Notes: generated by a model from the sequence alone, not told the origin. DNA of 64,000 nt from Starkeya sp. ORNL1 (GCF_012971745.1 NZ_CP048834.1:62001-126000); one strand, 5' to 3'. Numbered from the stretch's first letter, positions 8,538 to 17,384 are shown. Made by a program: numbers and translations.

Positions 8538-10109
8538 ATGTCAGACACGACGATGACTGCCGGCCGAGCGGTGCCGGGCGTGGAACGGCGGCGCATGTTC
8601 GCCTTCCTCTGCATGGTGTTCGGCATGTTCATGGCGATCCTGGACATCCAGATCGTCTCGGCCTCGCTTTCCGAGATCCAGGCCGGACTTGCCGCCAGCG
8701 CCGACGAGATTTCCTGGGTGCAGACCAGCTACCTCATCGCCGAGGTGGTGATGATCCCGCTGTCCGGCTTCCTGTCGCGCGGGTTGTCGACACGCTGGCT
8801 GTTCGTCGCCTCGGCGACCGGCTTCACCTTTATGAGCTTCATGTGCGCAACCGCGACGTCGATCGAGCAGATGATCGTCTATCGCGCGCTGCAGGGCTTC
8901 CTCGGCGGCGGCATGATCCCGACCGTGTTCGCCTCCGCCTATGCGGTTTTCCCGCGCGAGAAGCAGCCCATCGTCGCCCCGATGATCGGCCTCGTGGCAA
9001 CGCTGGCGCCGACCATCGGCCCGACGGTGGGCGGCTATCTCACAGACCTGTTCTCCTGGCACTGGCTGTTCCTGGTCAATATCGTGCCGGGCATCTTCGT
9101 CATCATTACCTCCTGGGCGCTGATCGATTTCGACGAGCCGGACTTCAAGCTGCTCGACCGCTTCGACTGGTGGGGCCTGATCTTCATGGCAGGCTTCCTC
9201 GGCAGCCTCGAATTCGTGCTGGAGGAAGGCCCGACCAATGACTGGTTCGAGGACCAGGCGATCTTCATCTTCGCCATTGTCGGCGCGGTCTCCGCGGTCG
9301 CCTTCTTCGCCCGCGTGCTGATGGCGGCGGAGCCGGTGGTCGACATCCGCGCCTTCCTGAACCGCAATTTCTCGACTGGCTCCGCCTTCAGCTTCGTGCT
9401 GGGTATCGGCCTCTATGGGCTGACCTATCTCTATCCGATCTATCTCGGCCGGGTGCGCGGCTACTCGGCGCTGATGATCGGCGAGACCATGTTCGTCACC
9501 GGTCTCGCCATGTTCGCCACCGCGCCGATCGCCGGCCGGCTGATGACCAAGGTCGATCCGCGCATCATGATCGGCATCGGCTTCGCCGGCTTCGCGCTCG
9601 GCACCTGGTGGGTGACCTTCATCACCAAGGACTGGGATTTCTGGGAGCTGCTGATCCCGCAGATACTGCGCGGCACCTCGCTGATGCTGGCGATGATCCC
9701 GATCAATAATCTCTCGCTCGGCACCATGCCGCCGGCGCAGTTGAAGAACGCCTCGGGCCTGTTCAACCTGATGCGCAATCTTGGCGGCGCGGTGGGGCTC
9801 GCCTTGATCAATACCGTGTTGAACGATCGCTGGGACCTACACCTCGCCCGGCTGCACGAGAATGTGCAGTGGGCCAGCCAGACCGCGAATGAGCGGCTGG
9901 CCAACATGACGGCGAACCTCTCGCAGTTCGGCTCGGACGCCGGCACGGTGGCGCTGAAGCAGATGGCGGCGATGGTGCGCACGCAGGCGCTGGTGATGTC
10001 CTTCGCCGACGTGTTCTACCTGCTTACCTTCCTGTTCCTCGGCCTCGTGCTCGCCGCGCCGCTGCTGCGCCGCCCGGCGCGGCTGGGTGCCGGCGGGGGA
10101 GGGCACTGA
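8538..10109 (+). CDS. emrB: EmrB-type DHA2 MFS multidrug transporter (pump 1)
   Basis: 523 aa with about 14 hydrophobic segments, as in the DHA2 (14-TM) drug:H+ antiporters. Typical motifs are MAILDIQIVSASL near TM1, WVQTSYLIAEV, RALQGFLGGGMIP, and the motif C-like GPTVGGYLTDLFSWHWLF. It exports hydrophobic toxic compounds through the EmrA adaptor. It is the second gene of the TetR-controlled operon and is followed by a good hairpin terminator. The substrate is not predictable. Confidence 0.93.
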   Translation: MSDTTMTAGRAVPGVERRRMFAFLCMVFGMFMAILDIQIVSASLSEIQAGLAASADEISWVQTSYLIAEVVMIPLSGFLSRGLSTRWLFVASATGFTFMSFMCATATSIEQMIVYRALQGFLGGGMIPTVFASAYAVFPREKQPIVAPMIGLVATLAPTIGPTVGGYLTDLFSWHWLFLVNIVPGIFVIITSWALIDFDEPDFKLLDRFDWWGLIFMAGFLGSLEFVLEEGPTNDWFEDQAIFIFAIVGAVSAVAFFARVLMAAEPVVDIRAFLNRNFSTGSAFSFVLGIGLYGLTYLYPIYLGRVRGYSALMIGETMFVTGLAMFATAPIAGRLMTKVDPRIMIGIGFAGFALGTWWVTFITKDWDFWELLIPQILRGTSLMLAMIPINNLSLGTMPPAQLKNASGLFNLMRNLGGAVGLALINTVLNDRWDLHLARLHENVQWASQTANERLANMTANLSQFGSDAGTVALKQMAAMVRTQALVMSFADVFYLLTFLFLGLVLAAPLLRRPARLGAGGGGH

Positions 10110-10134
10110 GCGAGCAACGCGCTGGCATTGCTGT

Positions 10135-10167
10135 AGCCCGCCTTGAGCATCGCTCGAGGCGGGCTTT
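10135..10167 (+). terminator. hairpin terminator after emrB
   Basis: AGCCCGCCT (10135-10143) pairs with AGGCGGGCT (10157-10165). An inner GAGC/GCTC pair extends the stem, and a short T-run follows. It lies 25 bases after the emrB stop. Confidence 0.75.
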
Positions 10168-10265
10168 GCCGTTGCTTCAGCAGGGCCTCGACTACCGCCC
10201 CTTGCCGATATCCGCAGCGTCCGCTAAACACGGCGGCATCGAGAGCCTTTCGCGAGAGCCGAGCC

Positions 10266-10367
10266 GTGACGCATCTGTCGCCGAGCCGCACCGCGACCCC
10301 GACCGCCAGGCGGTCTTCGGGGCACGCTCTCCTTTTCTCCGGTCTCCTTCTTCTTAGCCGCCCCTGA
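10266..10367 (+). CDS. leucine leader peptide (leuA attenuator)
   Basis: A 33-codon reading frame starting at GTG 10266 ends with Ala-Leu-Leu-Phe-Ser-Gly-Leu-Leu-Leu-Leu-Ser-Arg-Pro and a TGA at 10365. Six of its last 12 residues are Leu, four of them consecutive (CTC CTT CTT CTT at 10344-10355). The stop lies inside the 5' arm of a downstream hairpin. This is what a ribosome-mediated attenuation leader for leucine biosynthesis looks like, and leuA starts 125 bases further on. The exact start is uncertain: the GTG has only a weak GAGAG-type ribosome site, and the frame stays open upstream to 10143. Confidence 0.75.
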   Translation: MTHLSPSRTATPTARRSSGHALLFSGLLLLSRP

Positions 10368-10401
10368 GGGCCGGCCGGGCTGATGCCTGGGCGCTCAGGG
10401 G
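10361..10401 (+). promoter_or_regulatory. leuA leader: attenuator hairpin of the leuA leader
   Basis: CCCCTGAG (10361-10368) is complementary to CTCAGGGG (10394-10401), with GC-rich inner pairing. The leader peptide stop codon is in the 5' arm. An earlier inverted repeat, GACCGCC/GGCGGTC (10301-10315), lies inside the leader reading frame. No T-run follows the late hairpin, so termination may be inefficient or Rho-assisted. The pairing is visible; the mechanism is inferred from the leucine-rich leader. Confidence 0.6.
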
Positions 10402-10491
10402 ACGTTGCACAGACCGCCCATCATTGCAGACCGATAGCCGGACGATGCCCAATGGCGGCACCCGGCAGGACCGACGAGAAGGAACCGCCTG

Positions 10492-12042
10492 ATGTCTACC
10501 AATGACCGCGTCGTCATCTTCGACACCACCTTGCGCGACGGCGAGCAGTGCCCCGGCGCCTCCATGACCTTCGAGGAGAAACTGGAAGTCGCCGATCTGC
10601 TCGACGAGATGGGCGTCGACATCATCGAGGCCGGCTTTCCCATCGCCTCCAATGGCGATTTCGAGTCGGTGGCCGAAGTGGCGCGCCGCACCAAGAATGC
10701 GGTGGTCGCCGGCCTCGCCCGCGCCATTCCGGCCGATATCGCCCGCGCCGGCGAGGCGGTGAAGCATGCGCGGCGCCCGCGCATCCACACCTTCGTATCG
10801 ACCTCGCCGATCCATCTCGAGCACCAGATGCGCAAGTCGCAGGATCAGGTGATCGAGATCATCACCGCCACCGTCACCCAGGCGCGCAACCTCGTCGACA
10901 ATGTCGAATGGTCGGCGATGGACGCCACCCGCACCCCGATCGAGTATCTGGTGCGCTGCGTCGACACCGCCATCAAGGCCGGTGCCACCACCATCAACCT
11001 GCCGGACACCGTCGGCTATGCGACGCCGGCGGAATATGAGGCGATGTTCCGCGCGGTGCGCGAGCGCGTGCCCGGCGCCGACAAGGTGATCTTCTCCGCG
11101 CATTGCCACAATGATCTCGGCCTGGCGGTCGCCAACTCGCTGGCGGCCCTGGCCGGCGGCGCGCGGCAGATCGAATGCACCATCAACGGCCTCGGCGAGC
11201 GTGCCGGCAATGCCGCGCTGGAAGAACTCGTCATGGCGATCAAGACCCGCGGCGACGTGCTGCCCTACAAGACCGGCATCGAGAGCACCATGCTGGTGCG
11301 CGCCTCCAAGATGATCTCGGCGGTGACTTCGTTCCCGGTGCAGTACAACAAGGCCATCGTCGGCCGGAACGCCTTCGCCCATGAGAGCGGCATCCACCAG
11401 GATGGCATGCTGAAGAACAACACCACCTACGAGATCATGACGCCGGAGAGCGTCGGGGTCTCCAAGACCTCGCTGGTGATGGGCAAGCATTCCGGGCGCG
11501 CTGCCTTCCGCGACAAGCTGAAGGCGCTCGGCTACGAACTGGGCGAGAATGCGCTGAACGACGCCTTCACTCGGTTCAAGGATTTGGCCGACCGCAAGAA
11601 GGTCGTCTATGACGAGGACATCGAGGCGCTGGTCGACCAGGAGATCGCAGTCGCCCACGACCGCATCAAGCTGGTCACGCTCTCGGTCATCGCCGGCACC
11701 CGCGGCCCGCAGCGTGCCACCATGAAGCTGGAGGTCGACGGCCAGGTGTTCACCGAGGAATCGGAGGGCAACGGTCCGGTCGACGCCACCTTCAACTGCA
11801 TCAAGGCGATCGTGCCGCACGCGGCCAAGCTGGCGCTCTATCAGGTGCACGCCGTGACCGAGGGCACCGACGCGCAGGCCGAGGTCTCGGTGCGGCTGGA
11901 AGAGGACGGCAAGGCGGTGACCGCGCGCGGCTCCGACCCCGACACGCTGGTCGCCTCCGCGCAGGCCTACATTACCGCGCTCAACAAGCTGCAGGTGAAG
12001 CGGCAAAGCATGAACGCGCAGTCCCAGCCGGCCGCGGAGTGA
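10492..12042 (+). CDS. leuA: 2-isopropylmalate synthase
   Basis: 516 aa. It makes 2-isopropylmalate from acetyl-CoA and 2-oxoisovalerate, the first step of leucine synthesis. DTTLRDGEQCPGASM at about residues 10-24 is the HMGL-like catalytic start, HCHNDLG is the metal-binding motif and NGLGERAGNAALEE is family-typical. The C-terminal allosteric LeuA domain (leucine feedback) covers roughly 380-505. The start has a GAAGGAA ribosome site. Control is probably by the leucine leader immediately upstream. The stop overlaps the GTG start of the next gene (GTGA). Confidence 0.96.
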   Translation: MSTNDRVVIFDTTLRDGEQCPGASMTFEEKLEVADLLDEMGVDIIEAGFPIASNGDFESVAEVARRTKNAVVAGLARAIPADIARAGEAVKHARRPRIHTFVSTSPIHLEHQMRKSQDQVIEIITATVTQARNLVDNVEWSAMDATRTPIEYLVRCVDTAIKAGATTINLPDTVGYATPAEYEAMFRAVRERVPGADKVIFSAHCHNDLGLAVANSLAALAGGARQIECTINGLGERAGNAALEELVMAIKTRGDVLPYKTGIESTMLVRASKMISAVTSFPVQYNKAIVGRNAFAHESGIHQDGMLKNNTTYEIMTPESVGVSKTSLVMGKHSGRAAFRDKLKALGYELGENALNDAFTRFKDLADRKKVVYDEDIEALVDQEIAVAHDRIKLVTLSVIAGTRGPQRATMKLEVDGQVFTEESEGNGPVDATFNCIKAIVPHAAKLALYQVHAVTEGTDAQAEVSVRLEEDGKAVTARGSDPDTLVASAQAYITALNKLQVKRQSMNAQSQPAAE

Positions 12043-13091
12043 GGCGGGCGACGGTGCGGATCGCGCTCGGCGTGCTGCTGGTCGCCACTATGGTGACAGG
12101 CGTGCGTGCCGAGCCGACTACCGCGCCGAACGCCTCGGTGCCCGGCGTTTCCTGGCACAGCATCGATCCCGCCGGCGCCGGCTGGTCGACCGAGCGCCTT
12201 GCCGCGGCGAAGACGTTCGCCGACCGGCTGGGCGTCACCGCCCACATGGTCGTGTGGAAGGGCGAGGTGGTCGCTTCCTGGGGCGATGTCCGCCGCAAGG
12301 TGGATGTCGCCTCGGTGCGCAAGAGCCTGCTCAGCGCGCTCTACGGCATCGCGGTCGCGGACGGCAAGATCCACCTCGACAGTACGCTGGCGCAACTCGA
12401 CATCGACGACAAGCCACCGTCGCTCACCTCAGCCGAGAAGAAGGCGACGGTGCGCGACCTCCTGATGGCGCGCTCCGGTGTCTATCATCAGGCAGCGCAC
12501 GAGACCGCCGCCATCAAACGCAACCGGCCGGAGCGCGGCAGCCACGCGCCGGGCAGCTTCTGGTTCTACAATAATTGGGACTTCAACGTCCTCGGTGCGA
12601 TCTACAGGCAGGCTACCGGCGAGGACATTTTCTGGAGCTTCGCCAAACACATCGCGTCACCGATCGGCATGGAGGACTTCAATGCCGGCGATGGGCGCTA
12701 TGTGTTCGATCCATCATCCAGTTATCCCGCCTATCCATTCCGCCTGAGTGCGCGCGACGCCGCGCGGTTCGGCCTGCTCTACCTCGATGGCGGGCGATGG
12801 GGGGACCGGCAGATCGTGCCGGAAGCCTGGGTGCGGGAATCGACCTCCACCTATTCCTGGTCCAATCGCGGGCGGCAGGGCTATGGCTATATGTGGTGGA
12901 CGTTGCCGGCCGATGTGTGGGGCGAAGGTGCCGCCTATGCGGCCGGCCATGGCGGCGAGATCATCGCCTTCGTGCCGGCGAAGCAACTCGTCGTGGTGCA
13001 GACGGTGGACCGCGATGAGGATGCGAAGCGCGTGCGTACGTCGGTGTTCCTTGAACTGCTGCGGATGATCGCGGACGCGGCGCCTAATTGA
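12039..13091 (+). CDS. secreted beta-lactamase-family serine hydrolase
   Basis: 350 aa with a GTG start overlapping the leuA stop by 4 bases. A signal peptide ends near VRAEP. The class C/esterase-type beta-lactamase fold shows SVRK (SxxK nucleophile motif, about residue 91), FYNNWDFN (Tyr-x-Asn motif) and GHGG in place of the KTG box. That pattern is common in D-aminopeptidases, esterases and lactonases rather than true beta-lactamases. The translational coupling to leuA is odd because no link to leucine synthesis is evident. The physiological substrate is unknown. Confidence 0.85.
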   Translation: MRRATVRIALGVLLVATMVTGVRAEPTTAPNASVPGVSWHSIDPAGAGWSTERLAAAKTFADRLGVTAHMVVWKGEVVASWGDVRRKVDVASVRKSLLSALYGIAVADGKIHLDSTLAQLDIDDKPPSLTSAEKKATVRDLLMARSGVYHQAAHETAAIKRNRPERGSHAPGSFWFYNNWDFNVLGAIYRQATGEDIFWSFAKHIASPIGMEDFNAGDGRYVFDPSSSYPAYPFRLSARDAARFGLLYLDGGRWGDRQIVPEAWVRESTSTYSWSNRGRQGYGYMWWTLPADVWGEGAAYAAGHGGEIIAFVPAKQLVVVQTVDRDEDAKRVRTSVFLELLRMIADAAPN

Positions 13092-13899
13092 CGGCGCGCG
13101 GGTCCGACCCGCACTCCGCCTCGGCCCGGGCGAGAAGCGCCATCCGCAGTTGCTCCAGCACGTCACGGGCGCGATCGGGCAGGGTGATGCCGTCGAGCGT
13201 CGTGACCCGCCGGATGAAACGCACGCTGTTGGTGGCGAACACCGCATCCGCCTCGCGCAGATCGCCGGGGAGCAGCGGGGTTTCGTCGACCACGAGCCCG
13301 AGCGCCGGTGCCAGCTCAAGCACCAGCGCGCGGACAATGCCGGGCAGGCAGCCTTCGCGCAGCGGCGGGGTGGCGAGACGGCCATCCTTCAGCACGAACA
13401 CGTTGGCGATGGTGGTGCAGGCGACGCGCCCGCCGGTGTTGAGGATCAGCGCGTCGTCGGCGCCGTGCTCGGCGGCCTCGCGGGCGGCGAGGATATGGTC
13501 GAGATAGCCCAGCGCCTTCAGGTTGGAGACCGGCGAGCGCTCATTGCGCGGCACGGTCGCGGTGACGAGCCGGAGCGGCTGGCCGAGCAGGGCGGGGCTC
13601 CACGGTACGCTCGTGACGACGATGGTGGGTTCGCCGGGCTGTGCCGGCCACAGTCCGAGTGCAGCCGAGCCGCGGGTGACGGTGGTGCGGATGATGGAGG
13701 GTTCGGACGTCAGCGCGGTGTCGACCGCCGCCTCGATGGATGCACGCTCGACCTTGATGCCGATCGCCACCGCCGCTGCGCACAGGCGGTCGAGATGCGC
13801 CGCGCGGCCGAACATCACGCCATTCAGGGCGAGCGCGGTGTCGAACACGCCGTCGCCAAGCGTGAAGCCGCGGTCCTCGACGCTGACGGCCCGGGTCAC
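13084..13899 (-). CDS. pabC: 4-amino-4-deoxychorismate lyase-like class IV PLP enzyme
   Basis: 271 aa, fold-type IV PLP aminotransferase family. It starts GTG at 13899, overlapping the pabA stop. The N-terminal SVEDRGFTLGDGVFDT motif and SNLKALGYLD, holding the PLP-lysine, are present. TGGRVACTTIANVFV is the family's C-terminal signature. Third gene of pabB-pabA-pabC, so the likely reaction is aminodeoxychorismate to p-aminobenzoate plus pyruvate for folate. A D-amino-acid aminotransferase-like role is possible from sequence alone; context favours PabC. It is convergent with, and overlaps by 8 bases, the serine hydrolase gene. Confidence 0.87.
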   Translation of the reverse strand: MTRAVSVEDRGFTLGDGVFDTALALNGVMFGRAAHLDRLCAAAVAIGIKVERASIEAAVDTALTSEPSIIRTTVTRGSAALGLWPAQPGEPTIVVTSVPWSPALLGQPLRLVTATVPRNERSPVSNLKALGYLDHILAAREAAEHGADDALILNTGGRVACTTIANVFVLKDGRLATPPLREGCLPGIVRALVLELAPALGLVVDETPLLPGDLREADAVFATNSVRFIRRVTTLDGITLPDRARDVLEQLRMALLARAEAECGSDPRAVN

Positions 13900-14594
13900 G
13901 GAAGACCGCTTTCCTTACCTTTCCCCGTGGGGGAGAGGTCGGCGCGTAGCGCCGGGTGAGGGGCCTTCGCCATAGGTGATTCAGTGCCTTCCCAGCCCTC
14001 TCCCCATTGGGGAGAGGGGGTAGAGAGGCCGCGCGCCAGTCGCAGGAAATTCTCCAGCAGGGCGTAACCGTGCTCGGTCAGCACGGACTCGGGGTGGAAC
14101 TGCACGCCGTAGGTCGGATGTTCGACATGGGCGAGGCCCATGATTTCGCCATCCTCGCTCCAGGCTGTGGCCACCAGCGGCTCGTCGCCGTCAAGTTCCA
14201 CCGCCAGCGAATGATAGCGCCCGGCAGGGAAGGGCGAGGGCAGGCCGACGAACACATCCGTGCCGTCATGGCGGATGCGCGAGGCGCGCCCGTGCATCGG
14301 TGTCTTCGCCCGCACCACGCGTCCGCCGAAGGCTTGGCCGATGCATTGATGGCCGAGGCAGATGCCGAGGATCGGGAGACGGCCGGACAGTTCGCGGATG
14401 ACATCCAGCGAGACGCCCGCCTCGTTCGGCGAGCAGGGGCCGGGCGAGATGACCAGGGCCTGCGCCCCCCGCGCCGCAATGCCGGCGACGTCGAGCGAAT
14501 CATTGCGAATCACTTCAACGTCTTCGCCGAGTTCTTTCAGGTAACGCGCGACGTTGAAGACGAAGCTGTCATAATTGTCGATGACGAGGATCAT
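13896..14594 (-). CDS. pabA: aminodeoxychorismate/anthranilate synthase glutaminase subunit, with repeat-derived C-terminus
   Basis: 232 aa class I glutamine amidotransferase. ISPGPCSPNEAG is followed by GICLGHQCIGQAFGG with the catalytic Cys, and VQFHPES with the catalytic His. It supplies ammonia to PabB. The ATG at 14594 overlaps the pabB stop (ATGA). The normal protein ends near LLENFLRLARG. Here about 40 further residues, starting STPSPQWGEGWEG and containing APHPALRADLSPTG, are encoded by a family A palindromic repeat (13917-14018). The gene then runs on to overlap pabC. The catalytic part looks intact. Confidence 0.9.
   Translation of the reverse strand: MILVIDNYDSFVFNVARYLKELGEDVEVIRNDSLDVAGIAARGAQALVISPGPCSPNEAGVSLDVIRELSGRLPILGICLGHQCIGQAFGGRVVRAKTPMHGRASRIRHDGTDVFVGLPSPFPAGRYHSLAVELDGDEPLVATAWSEDGEIMGLAHVEHPTYGVQFHPESVLTEHGYALLENFLRLARGLSTPSPQWGEGWEGTESPMAKAPHPALRADLSPTGKGKESGLP
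13917..14018. repeat. palindromic repeat element, family A, within the pabA 3' end
   Basis: Bounded by hairpins ACCTTTCCCCGTGGGGGAGAGGT-type (13917-13939) and CCCTCTCCCCATTGGGGAGAGGG-type (13996-14018), with GGGTGAGGGG between them. The same architecture appears at 40726-40831, and related sequence lies in the emrA-emrB gap. Here it is translated as the tail of PabA and forms the junction to pabC. Confidence 0.75.
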
Positions 14595-15997
14595 CGGGTC
14601 ACCTCGCGAAACGCACGGAACAGCCGCTCGGCCTTGGTCAGGCTCTCGGCGCGTTCCTGCGCCGGGTCGGACAGCATCGTGATGCCGCCGCCGACGCCGA
14701 AGCTGGCCTCGCCATTCTCCACCGTCACGGTGCGGATGGCGATGTTCAGATCCATCGCGCCATCGAAGCCGATATAGCCGATCGAGCCGCAATAAAGCCC
14801 GCGCGGACGGCCTTCCAGCTCGGCGATGATCTCCATGGCGCGGATCTTCGGGGCGCCGGTGATGGAGCCGCCAGGGAAGCTCGCCTTCAGCAGGTCGAGC
14901 CCGTCATGGCCGTTGTCCAGTTCGCCGGTCACTACCGAGACGAGGTGATGGACATTGGCATAGGTCTCCAGTCCGCACAGCCGCGGCACCTGCACCGTGC
15001 CGGGCTTGCAGACGCGCGAGAGATCGTTGCGCAGCAGGTCCACGATCATGACGTTCTCGGCGCGGTCCTTCTCGCTGGCGATCAGTTCGCGGCCGCGGAA
15101 GGCGTCGAGCGTCGGCTCCACCGAGCGCGGCACCGTGCCCTTGATCGGGCGGGTCTCGACGAGGTTGCCCTCCAACTGCACGAAGCGCTCCGGCGAGGAG
15201 GACGCGACGACACGGTCGTCAGTGAGGATCAGTGCGGCGAAGGTCGCGGGATTGGCGCGGCGCAGCCGGTCATAGAGCGCGAGTGGGTCGATCTCGCCGA
15301 CCGCGGCGCGGAATTGCTGGGTGAAATTGGCCTGGAAGATGTCGCCGGCGCGGATGTATTCGATCACCCGGGCGACCGCCGCCTCATAGGCTGTGGGGGT
15401 GAAGTTCGAGGTCCAGGCCGGCTCGATGACCGCGTCGTCGAGCGCGGGCGGTGCGTTCTCCAGCCGCTCGGTCACTGCCAGCAACCGGTCGCGCGCGCGG
15501 CCCTGGCGCTGGGCGACGTTCTCTTCGGGCCAGCCGGTGGAGATGGCATAAGCGCGCTTCGCCACCTGGTCGAAGGCGAGCACGACATCATAGAAACCTA
15601 GGTCGATCTCCGGGCCTTCCTCGTCGGGCCGGGCGCCGGCCGGGAAGCGATCGAACAGCCGGCCCGCCTCATAGGCGACATAGCCGGCGGCGCCGCCCTG
15701 GAAGCCGGCTTCGACCGGCAGCCGCGCCTGCTTGTAGCGCGCCAGCCGAGCACGCAGGGCCTCGATCGGCGGCGCCTGCTCCACCACGTCGTTCCAGAAG
15801 GCGCGGCTGCCTTCGACACGGAAGCGGCCGAACGGCTCGGCCATCACATAGGACCAGCGGCCGAGCGTCGGGTGCACCATGGCGCTGTCGAGGAAGACGA
15901 GACCCGTCGCACGCTCGCTGCCCGCGAGCCGGCGGGCGGCGTCCCATGGGTCACGGTAGGCGATCTCGACGGCAAGGGGCGGCGGCTCGTGAATCAT
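14591..15997 (-). CDS. pabB: aminodeoxychorismate synthase component I
   Basis: 468 aa chorismate-binding enzyme. The C-terminal domain carries the conserved PIKGTVPRS, LLRNDLSRVC and GGSITGAPKIRAMEII segments of PabB/TrpE-type enzymes. The N-terminal WSYVMAEPFGRF region is typical of PabB. With PabA it aminates chorismate to 4-amino-4-deoxychorismate for folate. It is first in pabB-pabA-pabC, which are overlapped throughout. An isolated TrpE role is unlikely given the PabC neighbour and the absence of other trp genes. Confidence 0.92.
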   Translation of the reverse strand: MIHEPPPLAVEIAYRDPWDAARRLAGSERATGLVFLDSAMVHPTLGRWSYVMAEPFGRFRVEGSRAFWNDVVEQAPPIEALRARLARYKQARLPVEAGFQGGAAGYVAYEAGRLFDRFPAGARPDEEGPEIDLGFYDVVLAFDQVAKRAYAISTGWPEENVAQRQGRARDRLLAVTERLENAPPALDDAVIEPAWTSNFTPTAYEAAVARVIEYIRAGDIFQANFTQQFRAAVGEIDPLALYDRLRRANPATFAALILTDDRVVASSSPERFVQLEGNLVETRPIKGTVPRSVEPTLDAFRGRELIASEKDRAENVMIVDLLRNDLSRVCKPGTVQVPRLCGLETYANVHHLVSVVTGELDNGHDGLDLLKASFPGGSITGAPKIRAMEIIAELEGRPRGLYCGSIGYIGFDGAMDLNIAIRTVTVENGEASFGVGGGITMLSDPAQERAESLTKAERLFRAFREVTR

Positions 15998-16200
15998 GAG
16001 CCGAATATGGGATGGCGCGGCGGCAATGCCTAGCGGTGACGAAATCCCGCGTTGAAACCCACGCCGACCCTGTGTCCTAGCCGTTGTAACGACTTGACGG
16101 CAGGTGAGCCGAATGGTCGCTTAGCGGAGCGTCAAGCGGGCCGCTGGGAACGGGCGGGCCCGTGCTACCAAAACGTTCGTCCAGTCTCGGGAGGGAAGTA

Positions 16201-17181
16201 ATGAGTTTCTGGAAAAAGGCCGCCATTTCGGCCTTCGCACTGGCAGCGCTGCCGCTCGCCTCGGCAAACGCACAGACCTATCCGTCGCGTCCCATCACCA
16301 TGGTCGTGCCCTTCGCCGCCGGCGGGCCGACCGACACGGTGGCCCGCCTGGTGTCGGAATCGATGTCGCGTACGCTCGGCCAGCAGATCGTGGTGGAGAA
16401 TGTCGGCGGCGCCGGCGGCACCCGCGGCGCCGGCCAGGTCGCAAAGGCCGCGCCCGACGGCTACACCATACTGATGCACCATATCGGCCACGCCACCGCG
16501 GCGAGCCTCTATCGCAAGCTGCCCTACAACGTGCTGACCGATTTCGAGACCGTCGGCCTCGTCACTGATGTGCCGATGACGCTGATCGGCAAGTCCGGCC
16601 TCGAGCCCAAGAACATCACCGAGCTTGTCGCCTATGTGAAGGACAAGAAGGACGCGGTGATCTACGGCAATGCCGGCGTCGGTTCGGCCTCGCATCTGTG
16701 CGGCATGCTGTTCATGTCGGCAATCGGTACGCAGGTGACCACGGTTCCGTATCAGGGCACCGGCCCGGCGATGAACGACCTCGTCGGCGGCCAGATCGAC
16801 CTGCTGTGTGACCAGACCACCAACACCACCGGCCAGATCAAGGCCGGAAAGGTGAAGGCCTATGGCGTGACGACGGCGAACCGGCTGAAGTCCATGCCGG
16901 ACCTGCCGACCCTGCAGGAAGGCGGCTTGAAAGACTTCCAGGTCGCCGTGTGGCACGGCATCTACGTGCCGAAGGGAACGCCTGCCGACGTCATCGCCAA
17001 ACTGAATGCCGCGCTCAAGACCGCGCTGCAGGATCCCAAGGTGATTTCGCGCTTCGCCGACCTCGGTACCGAGCCGGTCTCGCAGGACCGCGCCACGCCC
17101 GAGGTGCACAAGGCATTCGTGGCGGCCGAAGTCGCCAAATGGAAGCCGATCATCGAGGCTGCCGGCGTCTACGCCGACTGA
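16201..17181 (+). CDS. tctC: TctC/Bug-family periplasmic solute-binding protein
   Basis: 326 aa from ATG 16201, which has a GGGAGGGAAG ribosome site; the frame's upstream start at 16162 would cut into it. A signal peptide ends in SANAQ. The mature protein begins TYPSRPITMVVPFAAGGPTD, the Bug-family hallmark, with later NAGVGSASHLCG and YQGTGPAMNDLVGGQID. It delivers a carboxylate (citrate, tricarballylate, aromatic acids and others in the family) to the TctAB permease encoded next. The ligand cannot be assigned. Confidence 0.93.
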   Translation: MSFWKKAAISAFALAALPLASANAQTYPSRPITMVVPFAAGGPTDTVARLVSESMSRTLGQQIVVENVGGAGGTRGAGQVAKAAPDGYTILMHHIGHATAASLYRKLPYNVLTDFETVGLVTDVPMTLIGKSGLEPKNITELVAYVKDKKDAVIYGNAGVGSASHLCGMLFMSAIGTQVTTVPYQGTGPAMNDLVGGQIDLLCDQTTNTTGQIKAGKVKAYGVTTANRLKSMPDLPTLQEGGLKDFQVAVWHGIYVPKGTPADVIAKLNAALKTALQDPKVISRFADLGTEPVSQDRATPEVHKAFVAAEVAKWKPIIEAAGVYAD

Positions 17182-17254
17182 CTGTCCGACAAGCCATCAA
17201 GACCACGGCCGGCGACGCATAGCCGGCCGATGGTGGCGCACACAAGACGCTCGG

Positions 17255-17359
17255 GCATGTACCGCAAAAGGTGGAACGCTTTTGCGCCGGGAACATGCTC
17301 CAACTTATTGAATCCAGAGATCTATCGACGGATGATTTCACCCGGCGATGGGGCTCCGG
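17255..17359. repeat. dispersed repeat, family C (between tctC and tctB)
   Basis: About 105 bp aligning by eye with 41501-41612: GCATGT.CCGC.AAGG, TTTTGCGC, GAACATGCTCCAAC.TATTGAATC.AGAG and GG.GCTCCGG occur in the same order. It separates tctC from tctB by 203 bases and ends at the tctB ribosome-site region. An inverse-oriented relative is at 29550. Confidence 0.65.
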
Positions 17360-17384
17360 GAGGGCGGGCAATCGAGGGGGTGGC

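Noticed and set aside
12120..13091. Antibiotic-resistance beta-lactamase
   Set aside because: The SxxK fold is there, but the KTG box is replaced by GHGG as in esterase or peptidase relatives, so resistance is not supported.
16020..16200. Possible promoter TTGACG near 16096 for tctC
   Set aside because: No acceptable -10 hexamer at the right spacing could be seen.
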